Shown one piece after another: positions 25,587 through 33,510 of a stretch of DNA of 64,000 nucleotides. Numbering within the stretch: the stretch's first letter is position 1; each line of letters opens with the position of its first letter. Source of the DNA: Lachnospiraceae bacterium (GTDB lineage Bacteria > Bacillota > Clostridia > Lachnospirales > Lachnospiraceae); assembly GCA_021771695.1 (NCBI GenBank), contig JAETON010000011.1, positions 1 to 64,000 on the forward strand. Reading direction: 5' to 3'. Below the pieces are notes generated by a model. It saw only the letters and a program-made list of their open reading frames with translations, made no database searches and had not been told where the DNA came from. Both the position numbers and the translations under genes were made by a program.

Positions 25587-25752
25587 CCCGAGGATGACGG
25601 GAGACTGTAAAGCGAAGAATATTATCCAATTGTATGTGATTACTCCCGAGAGCGACGGGTTGCTGTAAAGCGAAGAATATTGCTCATTAGTATGTGATGA
25701 GTCCCGAGGGCAACGGGTTGCTGTAAAGCGAAGAATATTGCCCATTTTTTTT
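25587..25752 (+). repeat. Three tandem 58-bp antitoxin repeats
   Basis: Repeats start at 25587, 25645 and 25703 (period exactly 58). The block CTGTAAAGCGAAGAATATT is invariant. The last copy lacks the linker and runs into T8 instead. Unlike a CRISPR array there are no variable spacers: linkers are almost the same sequence. Confidence 0.95.
25708..25752 (+). terminator. Probable leaky terminator between antitoxin and toxin
   Basis: In the third repeat GGGCAA (25708-25713) pairs with TTGCCC (25738-25743) and is followed by A and eight T residues (25745-25752). A terminator at this position is standard in type III loci, where it keeps antitoxin RNA in excess over toxin mRNA. Confidence 0.7.
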
Positions 25753-25764
25753 ATAGGAGGAACT

Positions 25765-26256
25765 ATGGCAAGTCAAAAAAAGAGAAAAATTAAAGTAGTT
25801 ACAATTCACGATAATTTCTTTAAATTATTTGATGATAATTCTGATCCAGAGTTATTAACTATAAAAGAAGAAATGCATAGACGACCATGTTTAGTACTAA
25901 TAAAAATCAAGTATAAAAACAAGAAATACACTTTCGCTTTACCTCTTAGATCCAACATCTCATATCATGCTCCAAAAAATACATATTTTGCATTACCTAC
26001 TCGATCAACAACACGAGACGGTAACCATCATGGTATCCACTATTCAAAGGCATTCCCTGTTGATTCTAAGTATTTCCTTCCTTATCAAATGGATGGAGAT
26101 TTCTTTGGCGAACTAGTACTTGCCACAATTGAAAAAAACATAAAAACCATTGTTCAGGATTTTCAAAAATACATTGAACGTTACGAAAATGGAGATATGC
26201 CAAAATTTTGTACAGATATAGACAACGCTATAATGAAACAAGAATTACTAAAGTAA
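25765..26256 (+). CDS. Type III toxin-antitoxin endoribonuclease (ToxN-like, CptN/TenpN type)
   Basis: 163 residues, the size of ToxN-family toxins. The fold-specific blocks are RRPCLVLIKIKYKNKKYTFA, then LPLRSNISYHAPK, then YFALPTRSTTRDGNHHGIHY, followed by SKAFPVDSKYF. These resemble the core of the CptN and TenpN branches more than classical ToxN. Such toxins are endoribonucleases that cut mRNA and their own antitoxin precursor; many give phage resistance by abortive infection. The start at 25765 is set by TAGGAGG 4 nt upstream, right after the T8 tract. The repeat RNA upstream supports the assignment strongly. On an ICE it may also stabilise the element. Confidence 0.85.
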   Translation: MASQKKRKIKVVTIHDNFFKLFDDNSDPELLTIKEEMHRRPCLVLIKIKYKNKKYTFALPLRSNISYHAPKNTYFALPTRSTTRDGNHHGIHYSKAFPVDSKYFLPYQMDGDFFGELVLATIEKNIKTIVQDFQKYIERYENGDMPKFCTDIDNAIMKQELLK

Positions 26257-26259
26257 ATA

Positions 26260-26310
26260 AAAGAACAATGAGCTGATTTATTACTCTTTCAGCTAAATTG
26301 TTCTTTTTTA
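26260..26310. terminator. Bidirectional terminator between toxin and sigma-like gene
   Basis: AAAGAACAAT and AGCTGA (26260-26276) pair with TCAGCT and ATTGTTCTTT (26289-26306), with small mismatches. A-rich and T-rich flanks serve both converging genes. Confidence 0.85.
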
Positions 26311-26314
26311 TGTT

Positions 26315-26773
26315 TTACTTCGATAATTTCTTTTTTAGCTTATCAAATATTCGTTTTTTTCTATCATGTAATGTCATCTCAGGTATATTCCACTCAATAG
26401 CCATTTTCCTAATACTTTTATCCTCCAATAGTAATCCAAAAATAATTTTCTTTTCCTCCTCATCTAACTTTTCAATTTCATCTCTTAATTTTTGAATCAT
26501 AATATTAAGATAAACCTCCTGTTCAACATCACTTTGTGATGCAATAACATCAACTAATGCATGACCATCTTTGTTTATTGCATCCATACTAGACAATTGA
26601 GCATATTCATCTCGTCTATTATCTCTTAAACTTTTGGTGTAACTGTTAAAACACACATTATAAACTTCTCTACTAACTTCAACCATGATTCCATTGATTT
26701 TAAAGAAATATTTCTTTTCTTCTGTCATTGGGTCTTTTGTAGTCCAAAAATAATTTTTATTGTAATCGTTCAT
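26315..26773 (-). CDS. Sigma-70-like DNA-binding protein (ICE regulator)
   Basis: 152 residues. The C-terminal 60 look like sigma factor region 4: LDEEEKKIIFGLLLEDKSIR, followed by KMAIEWNIPEMTLHDRKKRIFDKL, a helix-turn-helix of the kind used for -35 recognition. The N-terminal part (FFKINGIMVEVSREVYNVCF, SYTKSLRDNRRDEYA) matches small proteins common on Firmicutes conjugative elements. It may be a regulator rather than a complete sigma factor because region 2 is missing. GGAGG lies 8 nt before the ATG. It faces the divergent XRE gene across a complex control region. Confidence 0.82.
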   Translation of the reverse strand: MNDYNKNYFWTTKDPMTEEKKYFFKINGIMVEVSREVYNVCFNSYTKSLRDNRRDEYAQLSSMDAINKDGHALVDVIASQSDVEQEVYLNIMIQKLRDEIEKLDEEEKKIIFGLLLEDKSIRKMAIEWNIPEMTLHDRKKRIFDKLKKKLSK

Positions 26774-27191
26774 TTATTTGTCCTCCATATTTTTCGTTTT
26801 TGATTTGAAAAACATGGAAAACGGTGGACTCCTACAATTTGGCAAAATAAAAATCCAACACAAAATATGTATTGGATAATATTTAATATAGTTTATTCCT
26901 ATAAAACGAACTGTTAGTTCGGTATTAGAGACGAACGAAATTTGTAAACTTTTAAACACATATTTCGTTTGCCCCCTACTGTTATTAGGGGGATTACCTA
27001 GTCGAATAATGAATCACAAGTAATCACCTATCTTTACCTGCAACCATTATCATAAATACATCTATCAAACACTTCACAAAAACCTATCAGTTTATTTTTT
27101 ATGTAACTTCATCTAATCGTTCAACAAAAAGGAACAAATAGCTCGTTCTAACAAGAACAAATACCTTGTAAAATTAAAATGGTGATAAATA
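26774..27191. promoter_or_regulatory. Divergent control region with several dyads
   Basis: A 418-bp region between oppositely oriented regulators. It holds CGAACT-GTT-AGTTCG (26907-26921), a near-perfect CGAACGAAAT/ATTTCGTTTG dyad (about 26932-26971), CCCCCTA...TAGGGGG (26972-26992), and repeats near the XRE start. No gene is supported here. This is probably the switch that sets ICE gene expression. Confidence 0.6.
27132..27163. promoter_or_regulatory. Probable XRE operator
   Basis: The 9-mer GAACAAATA occurs twice (27132-27140 and 27155-27163), and GTTCT-AACA-AGAAC (27145-27158) forms a dyad between them, about 30 bp upstream of the XRE start codon. This suits dimeric repressor binding and autoregulation. 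Confidence 0.55.
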
Positions 27192-27566
27192 ATGAATACG
27201 AAAGAGACACGAAAAGAAGAAAAATTTGATTTCACACCATTTGGAAAAGCCATTAAAAAAGGGCGATTAAGAGCTGGTCTAACTGTTGATGACCTTGCAG
27301 AAAAAACAGGTTTATCCTCTCGTTATATCACTGCAATAGAAAACGAAGGCAAACGAACCAGTTTAAAAACACTTATAGATATCATCACATTGTTGAACAT
27401 TTCTATTGATGAAATCATCTATCAAACTACTCCCAACAAAGATTCAAAAAGAAGATACATAGAATCAATGTTAGATGAGTTAGATAATGAATCAATTCAA
27501 ATTACTGAGGGGCTTTTAAAAACACTAGTGGATATGAAAAAAGAGAAAAAGGCAGAGGATAAATAA
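27192..27566 (+). CDS. XRE family helix-turn-helix regulator
   Basis: 124 residues. The HTH_3 domain covers about residues 14-76: FGKAIKKGRLRAGLTVDDLA, then EKTGLSSRYITAIENEGK, then SLKTLIDIITLLNISIDEI. The C-terminal third is charged and helical. It is the only regulator gene on the plus strand in the module and faces the sigma-like gene, an arrangement seen in ICE lysogeny-like switches. GGTGAT precedes the ATG. Candidate operator repeats lie just upstream. Confidence 0.92.
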   Translation: MNTKETRKEEKFDFTPFGKAIKKGRLRAGLTVDDLAEKTGLSSRYITAIENEGKRTSLKTLIDIITLLNISIDEIIYQTTPNKDSKRRYIESMLDELDNESIQITEGLLKTLVDMKKEKKAEDK

Positions 27567-27598
27567 GGTTAGCTCCTTACTCATTCTCTGCCTTTTTT
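27551..27598. terminator. Terminator after the XRE gene
   Basis: GGCAGAG (27551-27557) pairs with CTCTGCC (27586-27592), then T6. The 5' arm lies inside the last codons of the XRE gene. A-residues on the other side allow use from the minus strand as well. Confidence 0.85.
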
Positions 27599-27706
27599 CG
27601 ATTCACTGAAATTTGTTCCAATTTCTCCATGATCTGTTGTAATAATTAGATAGATTTCATATTTGACTGTATCTCTTTCATGAATTGTTTGAATCAAAGT
27701 ATATAA

Positions 27707-28189
27707 TTAATTAGTATGTAATATTTCATTCAACCAGTATTCTACACGTTGTTCAACAAATTCTGTTTCATTATCGATAACTGATAATTCTTTTAAAAAA
27801 AATGATTTATCACAGATTAACTTCATATCTTTAATAATATTCGCAACTCCACCACCTCCATGCGTTATAAATGGAATTATTCTTTTGTTTGATAAATCAT
27901 ATGTGTTAAGAAATTTTTGAATTGGAGGAGTCATAGTTGACCACCAATTAGGTGTTCCGATAAAAATATACTTATAACTATCTAATGATTCTAATTTTTT
28001 TGTTAACTCAGGTAATTGTTTATTTGCTTTTTGATGTTTTGATACTTCTAAAGTATCAATGCTATCCTTTGGATATTGGGGATTGGGAAATGTAAAAAAT
28101 AAATCTCCTCCTGTTTTTCTTTTAATAATTTCTGCAATTCTCTTTGTATTCCCAGAATATGAATAATATACTATCAAAATTTCACTCAC
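27707..28189 (-). CDS. Cytoplasmic flavodoxin
   Basis: About 160 residues, starting at GTG 28189, which overlaps the end of the upstream gene and has GAGG 8 nt before it. The FMN phosphate loop is SYSGNTKR near the N-terminus, the second flavin loop is GTPNWWSTMTPPI, and the third is THGGGGV. It has no signal peptide, unlike the three anchored flavodoxins of this operon. As an electron carrier it could feed cytoplasmic reductases of the cluster. It is the last gene of the operon. Confidence 0.9.
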   Translation of the reverse strand: MSEILIVYYSYSGNTKRIAEIIKRKTGGDLFFTFPNPQYPKDSIDTLEVSKHQKANKQLPELTKKLESLDSYKYIFIGTPNWWSTMTPPIQKFLNTYDLSNKRIIPFITHGGGGVANIIKDMKLICDKSFFLKELSVIDNETEFVEQRVEYWLNEILHTN

Positions 28190-28679
28190 ATTTTTCACCT
28201 CTTTTATCCATATCTTCAAATTTATATCCAAATCCATTTACTGTAACTATGTATTTCGGATTTGATGGATTTTCTTCTATTTTTTTTCGTAAACGAGAAA
28301 TCATATTTTCTACTGCATGAATACAACTATTACTTGATTCTTTCCATATTTCCTCATAAATTTGTTCTTTTGAGAACACCCTATTTGGATGCGTCATTAA
28401 TAATTCTAATAAATTAAACTCAGCATATGTTAAATATATTTGAATATGATTTTTAAAAAGAATTTTTTTTGAACAATTTAGTTGGAATTCTCCTTGTGAG
28501 ATCATACCACTATCATACTTAATATATCTATCATCTAGATAATCAACAAGACTCTCGATAAAACAATTATCATTTTCAATTTCAAGTATAATAATTCTTT
28601 TTACTTTTTTAGATATTTTGTTAAGAATTCTTTGTTGATTCAAATCTTTTGAATTGTTTCTTCCCATATCAATTCTCAC
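28182..28679 (-). CDS. OmpR-type winged-helix regulator without a standard receiver
   Basis: 165 residues. The C-terminal 95 form a Trans_reg_C winged helix: IYLTYAEFNLLELLMTHPNR, VFSKEQIYEEIW, and ENMISRLRKKIEENP followed by YIVTVNGFGYKF. The N-terminal about 65 residues are too short and too divergent for a phosphoreceiver domain, with no conserved Asp triad visible. No histidine kinase is nearby. It may therefore sense something directly or act constitutively. The start is uncertain (GTG 28679 or ATG 28667). It is co-transcribed with the redox genes. Confidence 0.82.
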   Translation of the reverse strand: MRIDMGRNNSKDLNQQRILNKISKKVKRIIILEIENDNCFIESLVDYLDDRYIKYDSGMISQGEFQLNCSKKILFKNHIQIYLTYAEFNLLELLMTHPNRVFSKEQIYEEIWKESSNSCIHAVENMISRLRKKIEENPSNPKYIVTVNGFGYKFEDMDKRGEKCE

Positions 28680-28690
28680 AATTCTTATGA

Positions 28691-29269
28691 TTAGATTATT
28701 TCATTTATCAATTTTTCATAAATTGACTTTAATTGTTCTTTTTCTTCTTCTGTCATTTCTCTAGTATTTGCATTGTGATTTTCAAATGTTCCAATATAAC
28801 CGTTCATTATTTTGCCATCTTTAACAGACAACACTAGCGGTACATATAATTGAAAAGTACCTTGATCATCAGGTGTCATATAATTAGATATAAGAAGAGA
28901 TAATCTTTCATTCTGTTCATCTGTATATAATCTTTCATGTGCAGCATTCACAATTCGTATATAATTTATTTCCTGATTTTTCTCTATAGAAATTTCATTT
29001 AATATAGGAGATGCTTGTTGACACCAAGGACATTCGTCATACCCAAAATATAATATTCCAATTTCTTTATTTTCTAAAAATTGAAGAGCTTGTTCCATAT
29101 CCATATCAACAAAATTCTTTTTTTGTACATCTACAGTGCAAACATTATTTACTTCACAATCATTTAGTTCATTCATTTGATTTGAGTGAGAAGATTGACA
29201 TCCAACAAGCATACACAACATCATTGAGAAAACAAAGTAATATTTATATTTATTAAACATTTCAAACAT
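28691..29269 (-). CDS. Thioredoxin-fold lipoprotein
   Basis: 192 residues. A signal peptide ends in the lipobox MLVGC (Cys near residue 24), so the mature protein is anchored outside the membrane. The thioredoxin-like part has YFGYDECPWCQQASPIL, a CPWC active site, then INYIRIVNA and a late PLVLSVKDGKIMNGYIGTF strand pair with the cis-proline. The likely role is a surface thiol reductant or oxidant linked to the other redox proteins. GGGGG precedes the ATG by 6 nt. Confidence 0.88.
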   Translation of the reverse strand: MFEMFNKYKYYFVFSMMLCMLVGCQSSHSNQMNELNDCEVNNVCTVDVQKKNFVDMDMEQALQFLENKEIGILYFGYDECPWCQQASPILNEISIEKNQEINYIRIVNAAHERLYTDEQNERLSLLISNYMTPDDQGTFQLYVPLVLSVKDGKIMNGYIGTFENHNANTREMTEEEKEQLKSIYEKLINEII

Positions 29270-29295
29270 GAAAGACCCCCTTTTTTATTAGAATA

Positions 29296-30117
29296 TCATT
29301 GGGATTTAGCACTCAATGATGCCCACTTGTTCGCTTCTTGCAATCTTGACTCTAATTTACTTCTTGCAAAATCAACAGCCTGTGTACTTAATAATAAGCG
29401 AAGTGGAATTTCATTTTCTTTCATTGCTTCTATAATCTGTAAAGCAGCTTTGTCTGTGCTACCCAAAACACTAGTATCAATTTGTTCTTTTCCAATTCTT
29501 CTTTTTCCTGAAGTGGATTTATAGTCATCTAATTCAACACTTGACTGCGTAAGAGATCGTCTAAAGAAATTGGTATTAAATCCCCCAGGCTCTACAATCA
29601 TTACTTGAATACCTAAAGGTTTCAATTCCTTTGACAATGCCTCCGATATACTTTCTAATGCGCTTTTGCTTGCTGCATAATATCCAGAACCAGGCTCAGC
29701 TTCAATAGCTGCAATCGAAGAAAAGTTAATGATTATTCCTTTTTTTCTTTCTCTCATAGATGGTAAAACTTGTTGAATCAAAGAAATTGGACCGAAAAGA
29801 TTTGTTTGAAATAACTGATCAACATCTTTCTTAACTCCTTCTTCCACTGCTGCACGATATCCATATCCTGCATTATTTACTAAAACATCAATACATCCAA
29901 AATGTTCGATTCCTTTATGTACTGCATTTGATATCTCTTCTGATTTTGTTAAATCTAGCGATAATGCAAATGCATGTTCTGGATACTCACTCTCAAAATG
30001 CTGAATATCTTTTATTTTCCTTGCAGTTACTATTACATTATCTCCATTTTCTAACACAGTTTTTGCTAAACTTTTTCCAAAACCACTCGAGCATCCTGTT
30101 ATAAGCCATGTTTTCAT
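29296..30117 (-). CDS. Short-chain dehydrogenase/reductase
   Basis: 273 residues of the classical SDR family. The NAD(P) motif is TGCSSGFGKSLA at the N-terminus (TGxxxGxG), NNAGYG follows near residue 87, and the catalytic Tyr-Lys is in YYAASKSALES with serine in NFSSIAAIE. The C-terminal region resembles oxidoreductases annotated as YbbO/retinol dehydrogenase-like. The substrate is unknown, possibly an aldehyde or ketone handled with the iron alcohol dehydrogenase of the operon. GGAGGG lies before the ATG. Confidence 0.93.
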   Translation of the reverse strand: MKTWLITGCSSGFGKSLAKTVLENGDNVIVTARKIKDIQHFESEYPEHAFALSLDLTKSEEISNAVHKGIEHFGCIDVLVNNAGYGYRAAVEEGVKKDVDQLFQTNLFGPISLIQQVLPSMRERKKGIIINFSSIAAIEAEPGSGYYAASKSALESISEALSKELKPLGIQVMIVEPGGFNTNFFRRSLTQSSVELDDYKSTSGKRRIGKEQIDTSVLGSTDKAALQIIEAMKENEIPLRLLLSTQAVDFARSKLESRLQEANKWASLSAKSQ

Positions 30118-30130
30118 AATTCCCTCCGTT

Positions 30131-30670
30131 TTAAATGTTCTTTCCTATTTTGTATGCTTCTTCCATTGCAGGATGATTCATAATATCGCCTAATTGCCAT
30201 GCACCTGCTCCATAAATAACTCCCATTTCTTTTGCATTTGGTAAGCAATCTAAATAGCCACGTAGTCCATCGATTGTACGTTCCATTGCGTGTTTTCCAT
30301 CAGCAGCAGTTGCAATTAAGTAAAACTCTTTATTTTCAAGCCCTGCTTTTTGAGCACCACCTAAAGTACGATCAATCATTGTTTTAAGTTGTGCATTCAT
30401 AGTAAAAAAGTAAACTGGTGTTGCTAAAACGATTACATCAGCCAAACGCATTTTTTCTACTACCATTTCCATATCATCATTCTTGATACAATGTCCAATC
30501 TTTTTACATGCATAGCAAGCAGAACAATAGTCAATCTTTAATTCTGATAAGCGAAGTTTTTCTACTTCATTTCCACTCTCTATCGCTCCCTTCATCAATT
30601 GGTCACAAAGGGTGTCTGAATTACCCTCTTTACGAGGACTTGCAGATATAATCAATACTTTTTTATTCAT
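30131..30670 (-). CDS. NADPH-dependent FMN reductase-like flavoprotein
   Basis: 179 residues. A flavodoxin-like fold with KVLIISASPRKEGNSDTLCD as phosphate loop, a cysteine block YCSACYACKKIGHCIKNDD that could bind an iron-sulfur cluster, and LATPVYFFTMNAQLKTMIDR as second flavin loop. This pattern is typical of the iron-sulfur flavoprotein/NAD(P)H-oxidoreductase family of anaerobes. It overlaps the lipoprotein gene upstream by 8 bp. It likely passes electrons between NADPH and the flavodoxins. Confidence 0.9.
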   Translation of the reverse strand: MNKKVLIISASPRKEGNSDTLCDQLMKGAIESGNEVEKLRLSELKIDYCSACYACKKIGHCIKNDDMEMVVEKMRLADVIVLATPVYFFTMNAQLKTMIDRTLGGAQKAGLENKEFYLIATAADGKHAMERTIDGLRGYLDCLPNAKEMGVIYGAGAWQLGDIMNHPAMEEAYKIGKNI

Positions 30671-31160
30671 TTTCAGTCATCTCTCCTTCATCATTCATTA
30701 ACTCTAGTCTTACTGTTCCACTCTCATATTTTAAGTTTTCCGCACCTTCTCCTGCATGTCCTAGTGGAACAATATCTACAATTGTTTTTTCATAAATATC
30801 ATCATAAAAAATTGCTAAATCTGGAACAAATCTCCAATATCCAAAATCTCCAATTTTATATTCTCTTGTTGTTTCTTCATTAGAAGAAAGCTGTTTTGGT
30901 AATGTCATTCCTTTCGCAAATTTATTTCTTTCAATCAATGTCATTTCAAGAGGTAGCATCGATAATAAACTAGAAGCAGCATGAGAACTGTTTAGAGTTA
31001 TCAAAACTTCTGTATTTTCAGTAATCATTTTAATTTTTGTTCCTTCTACATTTATGTAATTCTCATGCTGATCATAATCTATTTCGTTATTTGGCATAGT
31101 ACACGCTACTAAAACTGACAACATAAATATGGATAAAACAGTTATACTTATTCTCTTCAT
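30663..31160 (-). CDS. Lipoprotein with a cyclophilin-like domain
   Basis: About 165 residues. The signal peptide is MKRISITVLSIFMLSVLVAC, so the protein is lipid-anchored at the Cys. The mature part (KMITENTEVLITLNSSHAAS, LPLEMTLIERN, YWRFVPDLAIFYDD, IVPLGHAGEG) fits the cyclophilin-like fold family (Cyclophil_like2 type) often found next to flavodoxin genes. It is not expected to be a true proline isomerase. I start at the ATG 31160, since GGAG lies 6 nt upstream. Confidence 0.85.
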   Translation of the reverse strand: MKRISITVLSIFMLSVLVACTMPNNEIDYDQHENYINVEGTKIKMITENTEVLITLNSSHAASSLLSMLPLEMTLIERNKFAKGMTLPKQLSSNEETTREYKIGDFGYWRFVPDLAIFYDDIYEKTIVDIVPLGHAGEGAENLKYESGTVRLELMNDEGEMTENE

Positions 31161-31173
31161 CAAAAACTCCTGA

Positions 31174-32058
31174 CTAACTTTTTTCTAAATGCTCATCTAA
31201 ATATTCCAAGATATAATCAATTGCTTGAGTTGCATCATTGCCATAAAACCCATGTCCTGCACCATGTAAAACATGCAAACGAGCTGATTTATAAGAATCT
31301 ATTGCTTTTTGAGAATACGATAATGGTACAATATCATCTTTATCACCATGCAAAATTAACACATCTTCTTGATATTTTTTAATTTCTTTATAAATATCAT
31401 AATCTAACAGTTTTTCTGCATATGTCTTTCCTACCCTTAACCAAAGAAGTTGATATGTTTCTGGTATATCATCCACACTTTTAAATTGTTCTTGTGCCAT
31501 GTCTACAAGTACAAATGCAGGATATAATAGAATCATTCCTTGTATATCATTTCGATTCGCTGCCGTAATTGCAGATACAGCACCACCTTGACTAGTTCCC
31601 ATCAGAAAAATATTTTCATTGTCTATAAAGAATTGCGTTTTTAATGTGTCTATCGCCGCATCTAAATCTTCTTGTTGTGTAAAAAGAGACATTTCTAATG
31701 TTGAGCCACTACTTCTACTACCTGTACTTCCTCCACGAAAATCAAAACAATACACAGCATAACCTTGTTTTGCAAAATTCATTGCATATGTTGATCCTGT
31801 TTCATAATTACCACCTAGTCCATGTGAAATGATGACTAAAGGATGTTTATCTTTAGTATCTTGTGGCAAGTACAATTGCCCATAGATTCTTTCGCTATCA
31901 TAGCTGACTTCGAAATCTTGTATTGTATATTGGTACTGTACATTCATATTAATCATATGTAACGACGTTTCTTGTTCATTATTATTACGAAAATTAACCC
32001 AAAGTGCACTTACTAGAATTATCCATACACCAAATATTAAAACAATTTTATGTTTCAT
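31174..32058 (-). CDS. Membrane-anchored alpha/beta hydrolase
   Basis: 294 residues. An N-terminal hydrophobic helix (IVLIFGVWIILVSALWV) anchors the protein outside the membrane. The hydrolase domain has HPLVIISHGLGGNY as oxyanion strand, MGTSQGGAVSA as nucleophile elbow (GxSxG), an acid in ILHGDKDDIVP, and the catalytic histidine in HGAGHGFYG. This is a serine esterase/acylaminopeptidase-like enzyme. In this operon it could release a substrate from an ester before redox processing, but that is inference. Confidence 0.9.
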   Translation of the reverse strand: MKHKIVLIFGVWIILVSALWVNFRNNNEQETSLHMINMNVQYQYTIQDFEVSYDSERIYGQLYLPQDTKDKHPLVIISHGLGGNYETGSTYAMNFAKQGYAVYCFDFRGGSTGSRSSGSTLEMSLFTQQEDLDAAIDTLKTQFFIDNENIFLMGTSQGGAVSAITAANRNDIQGMILLYPAFVLVDMAQEQFKSVDDIPETYQLLWLRVGKTYAEKLLDYDIYKEIKKYQEDVLILHGDKDDIVPLSYSQKAIDSYKSARLHVLHGAGHGFYGNDATQAIDYILEYLDEHLEKS

Positions 32059-32070
32059 TTCCTGAACCTT

Positions 32071-32775
32071 TTATTTAGTATGATAAATCAAATGAAGCCC
32101 ATTATGATTCAAACGCTTTACATCTTTTAATTTAAACTCAATAGTTTTACTTGATTTAAGTAATGGTAATCGCTCAAAAACAGTTGCTGAATCAGATTCT
32201 CCATCTGCCACTGGAGCAATCAACAAACTCAATTCATCTATCATATGAGATTGTGCAAATGTATAGTTGATAGCTCCTCCACCACAAATCAACATTCTAC
32301 GAATACCGAAATATGTATATAGTTTTTCACAAGCTATTTTTGTATCTAATCTATCTTTTCCTGCAATGATATAAGAAACATTCTGCTTTCTAAGATACGC
32401 TCGATAACTCGCTGATGTCGTTTCACTAATGACTTCAATGACATGAGCATTGGGTCGTCCAGACTTCTGGAATGTTCCTGATTCCCAACCAATTTCTCCT
32501 AACATATCAATGGATATATAGTAAAGTGTTTCAGTATGTGAAGCTATATGATCTCCTTCTAATACCTCAAAGTTAAAATCTAAATTTGGCTTCTTTCCTT
32601 CAGTAAACTCTTTTGTTGTCGTAGTACCGTAAACCCAAGCATCTCCACGATATTCATCCCGTATTCTTGCATACTCTTTACTGGTTTGTTGTGCTACTTT
32701 ACTATGCATAAATGGTCCTTCAATTTTTCCATCTAATGCACTTAAGATATGACAAATAATATAAGGTCTATTCAT
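32071..32775 (-). CDS. RibD C-terminal/dihydrofolate-reductase-like oxidoreductase
   Basis: About 234 residues, starting at the ATG 32775. The RibD_C domain is recognised by RPYIICHILSALDGKIEGP at the start, a VYGTTTTKEF segment, YIIAGKDRLD, and MLICGGGAINYTFAQSHMID as cofactor region, followed by ELSLLIAPVADG. Members reduce pteridine- or pyrimidine-type substrates with NAD(P)H, but many have unknown roles. It is not the complete RibD enzyme since the deaminase part is missing. A longer frame (to 32820) would overlap the upstream gene. Confidence 0.88.
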   Translation of the reverse strand: MNRPYIICHILSALDGKIEGPFMHSKVAQQTSKEYARIRDEYRGDAWVYGTTTTKEFTEGKKPNLDFNFEVLEGDHIASHTETLYYISIDMLGEIGWESGTFQKSGRPNAHVIEVISETTSASYRAYLRKQNVSYIIAGKDRLDTKIACEKLYTYFGIRRMLICGGGAINYTFAQSHMIDELSLLIAPVADGESDSATVFERLPLLKSSKTIEFKLKDVKRLNHNGLHLIYHTK

Positions 32776-32791
32776 AGATATTTCACTCTCA

Positions 32792-33508
32792 CTAATAGCC
32801 AATACTAGATAACCATCCACTTACTTCTGATTCAGATGCATCCATATTTGTTCTTGAAATAGAAAATCCGTTTGTAATTACATTAGCGTTAGGAAGCATA
32901 TCTTGAATCGTTGCAGGTGTCCCTGAAATTCCTGATCCTCCATGTGTACAGAAAGGAATAATTGTTTTTCCATCAAAATTGTTGTTTTCTAAGAACGTAT
33001 TAATAATTGGTGGTAAATCAGCATTCCAAATTGGATAACCGATATAAATTACATCATAGGAACTAATATCCATCGGATCTTTCATTTCTGGTCTTGCGCC
33101 TTGTTCCATTTCATTTGCAGCACGTTCTAATAAATCATCATGGTTTGTTGGATATGGTTCTACTGGTTCTAAACGATACACATCAGAGCCTGTTTTCTCA
33201 CCAATTAGATTTGCAATGTATTGTGTATTTCCTAATACTTCTCCATCTACCACATGAACAGAATTATCTTCATCTCTTGTCATGTTATCTGGCGAATCTG
33301 TTTCTGGAACAGAGAAATATACTACTAATGAATTAACATCTTCATTACTATTATTTGCATTTTGATTTTCATTATTTTCCACGTTTTCTGGGACATTTGC
33401 ATTTTCATTGGGGTTCGTATTCTTTGTGCTTGTTCCAAAATATACAAGCCCTACTGATATAAGTACAATACATCCAACAATAATACTAATCATTTTACTT
33501 TTTTTCAT
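32792..33508 (-). CDS. Membrane-anchored flavodoxin
   Basis: 238 residues. An N-terminal membrane helix (KMISIIVGCIVLISVGLVYF) is followed by an Asn/Glu-rich linker (about residues 28-60), then a flavodoxin domain: LVVYFSVPETDSPDN, a motif near EVLGNTQYIANLIGEKTG, IYIGYPIWNADLPPIINTFL, and FCTHGGSGISGTP. This layout puts the flavin domain on the outside of the cell. It likely exchanges electrons with the DUF4405 membrane protein encoded directly upstream. GAAAGGA precedes the ATG. Confidence 0.9.
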   Translation of the reverse strand: MKKSKMISIIVGCIVLISVGLVYFGTSTKNTNPNENANVPENVENNENQNANNSNEDVNSLVVYFSVPETDSPDNMTRDEDNSVHVVDGEVLGNTQYIANLIGEKTGSDVYRLEPVEPYPTNHDDLLERAANEMEQGARPEMKDPMDISSYDVIYIGYPIWNADLPPIINTFLENNNFDGKTIIPFCTHGGSGISGTPATIQDMLPNANVITNGFSISRTNMDASESEVSGWLSSIGY

Positions 33509-33510
33509 TT

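Larger units (their letters stand above)
25536..25752 (+). ncRNA. Type III antitoxin RNA with three pseudoknot repeats
   Basis: The transcript contains a leader with a GATC-GAAA-GATC hairpin, then three 58-nt repeats. In every repeat CCCG pairs with CGGG to close a 7-nt loop, and six loop bases can pair with a segment about 25 nt downstream, giving an H-type pseudoknot. The loop/partner pairs are GGATGA with TTATCC, GAGCGA with TTGCTC, and GGGCAA with TTGCCC, so bases change on both sides together. A small CTGTAAAG hairpin with a GTAA loop lies between. This is the architecture of ToxI-like antitoxins, which are cut by the toxin and then bind and block it. Confidence 0.85.

Noticed and set aside
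25587-25752. CRISPR array
   Set aside because: The repeat unit is 58 nt with nearly constant linkers, there are no unique spacers and no cas genes. The covarying pseudoknots explain the repeats.
26774-26959. 61-codon minus-strand gene upstream of the sigma-like gene
   Set aside because: It ends at the start of the sigma-like gene but has no ribosome-binding site and spans dyads in the control region.
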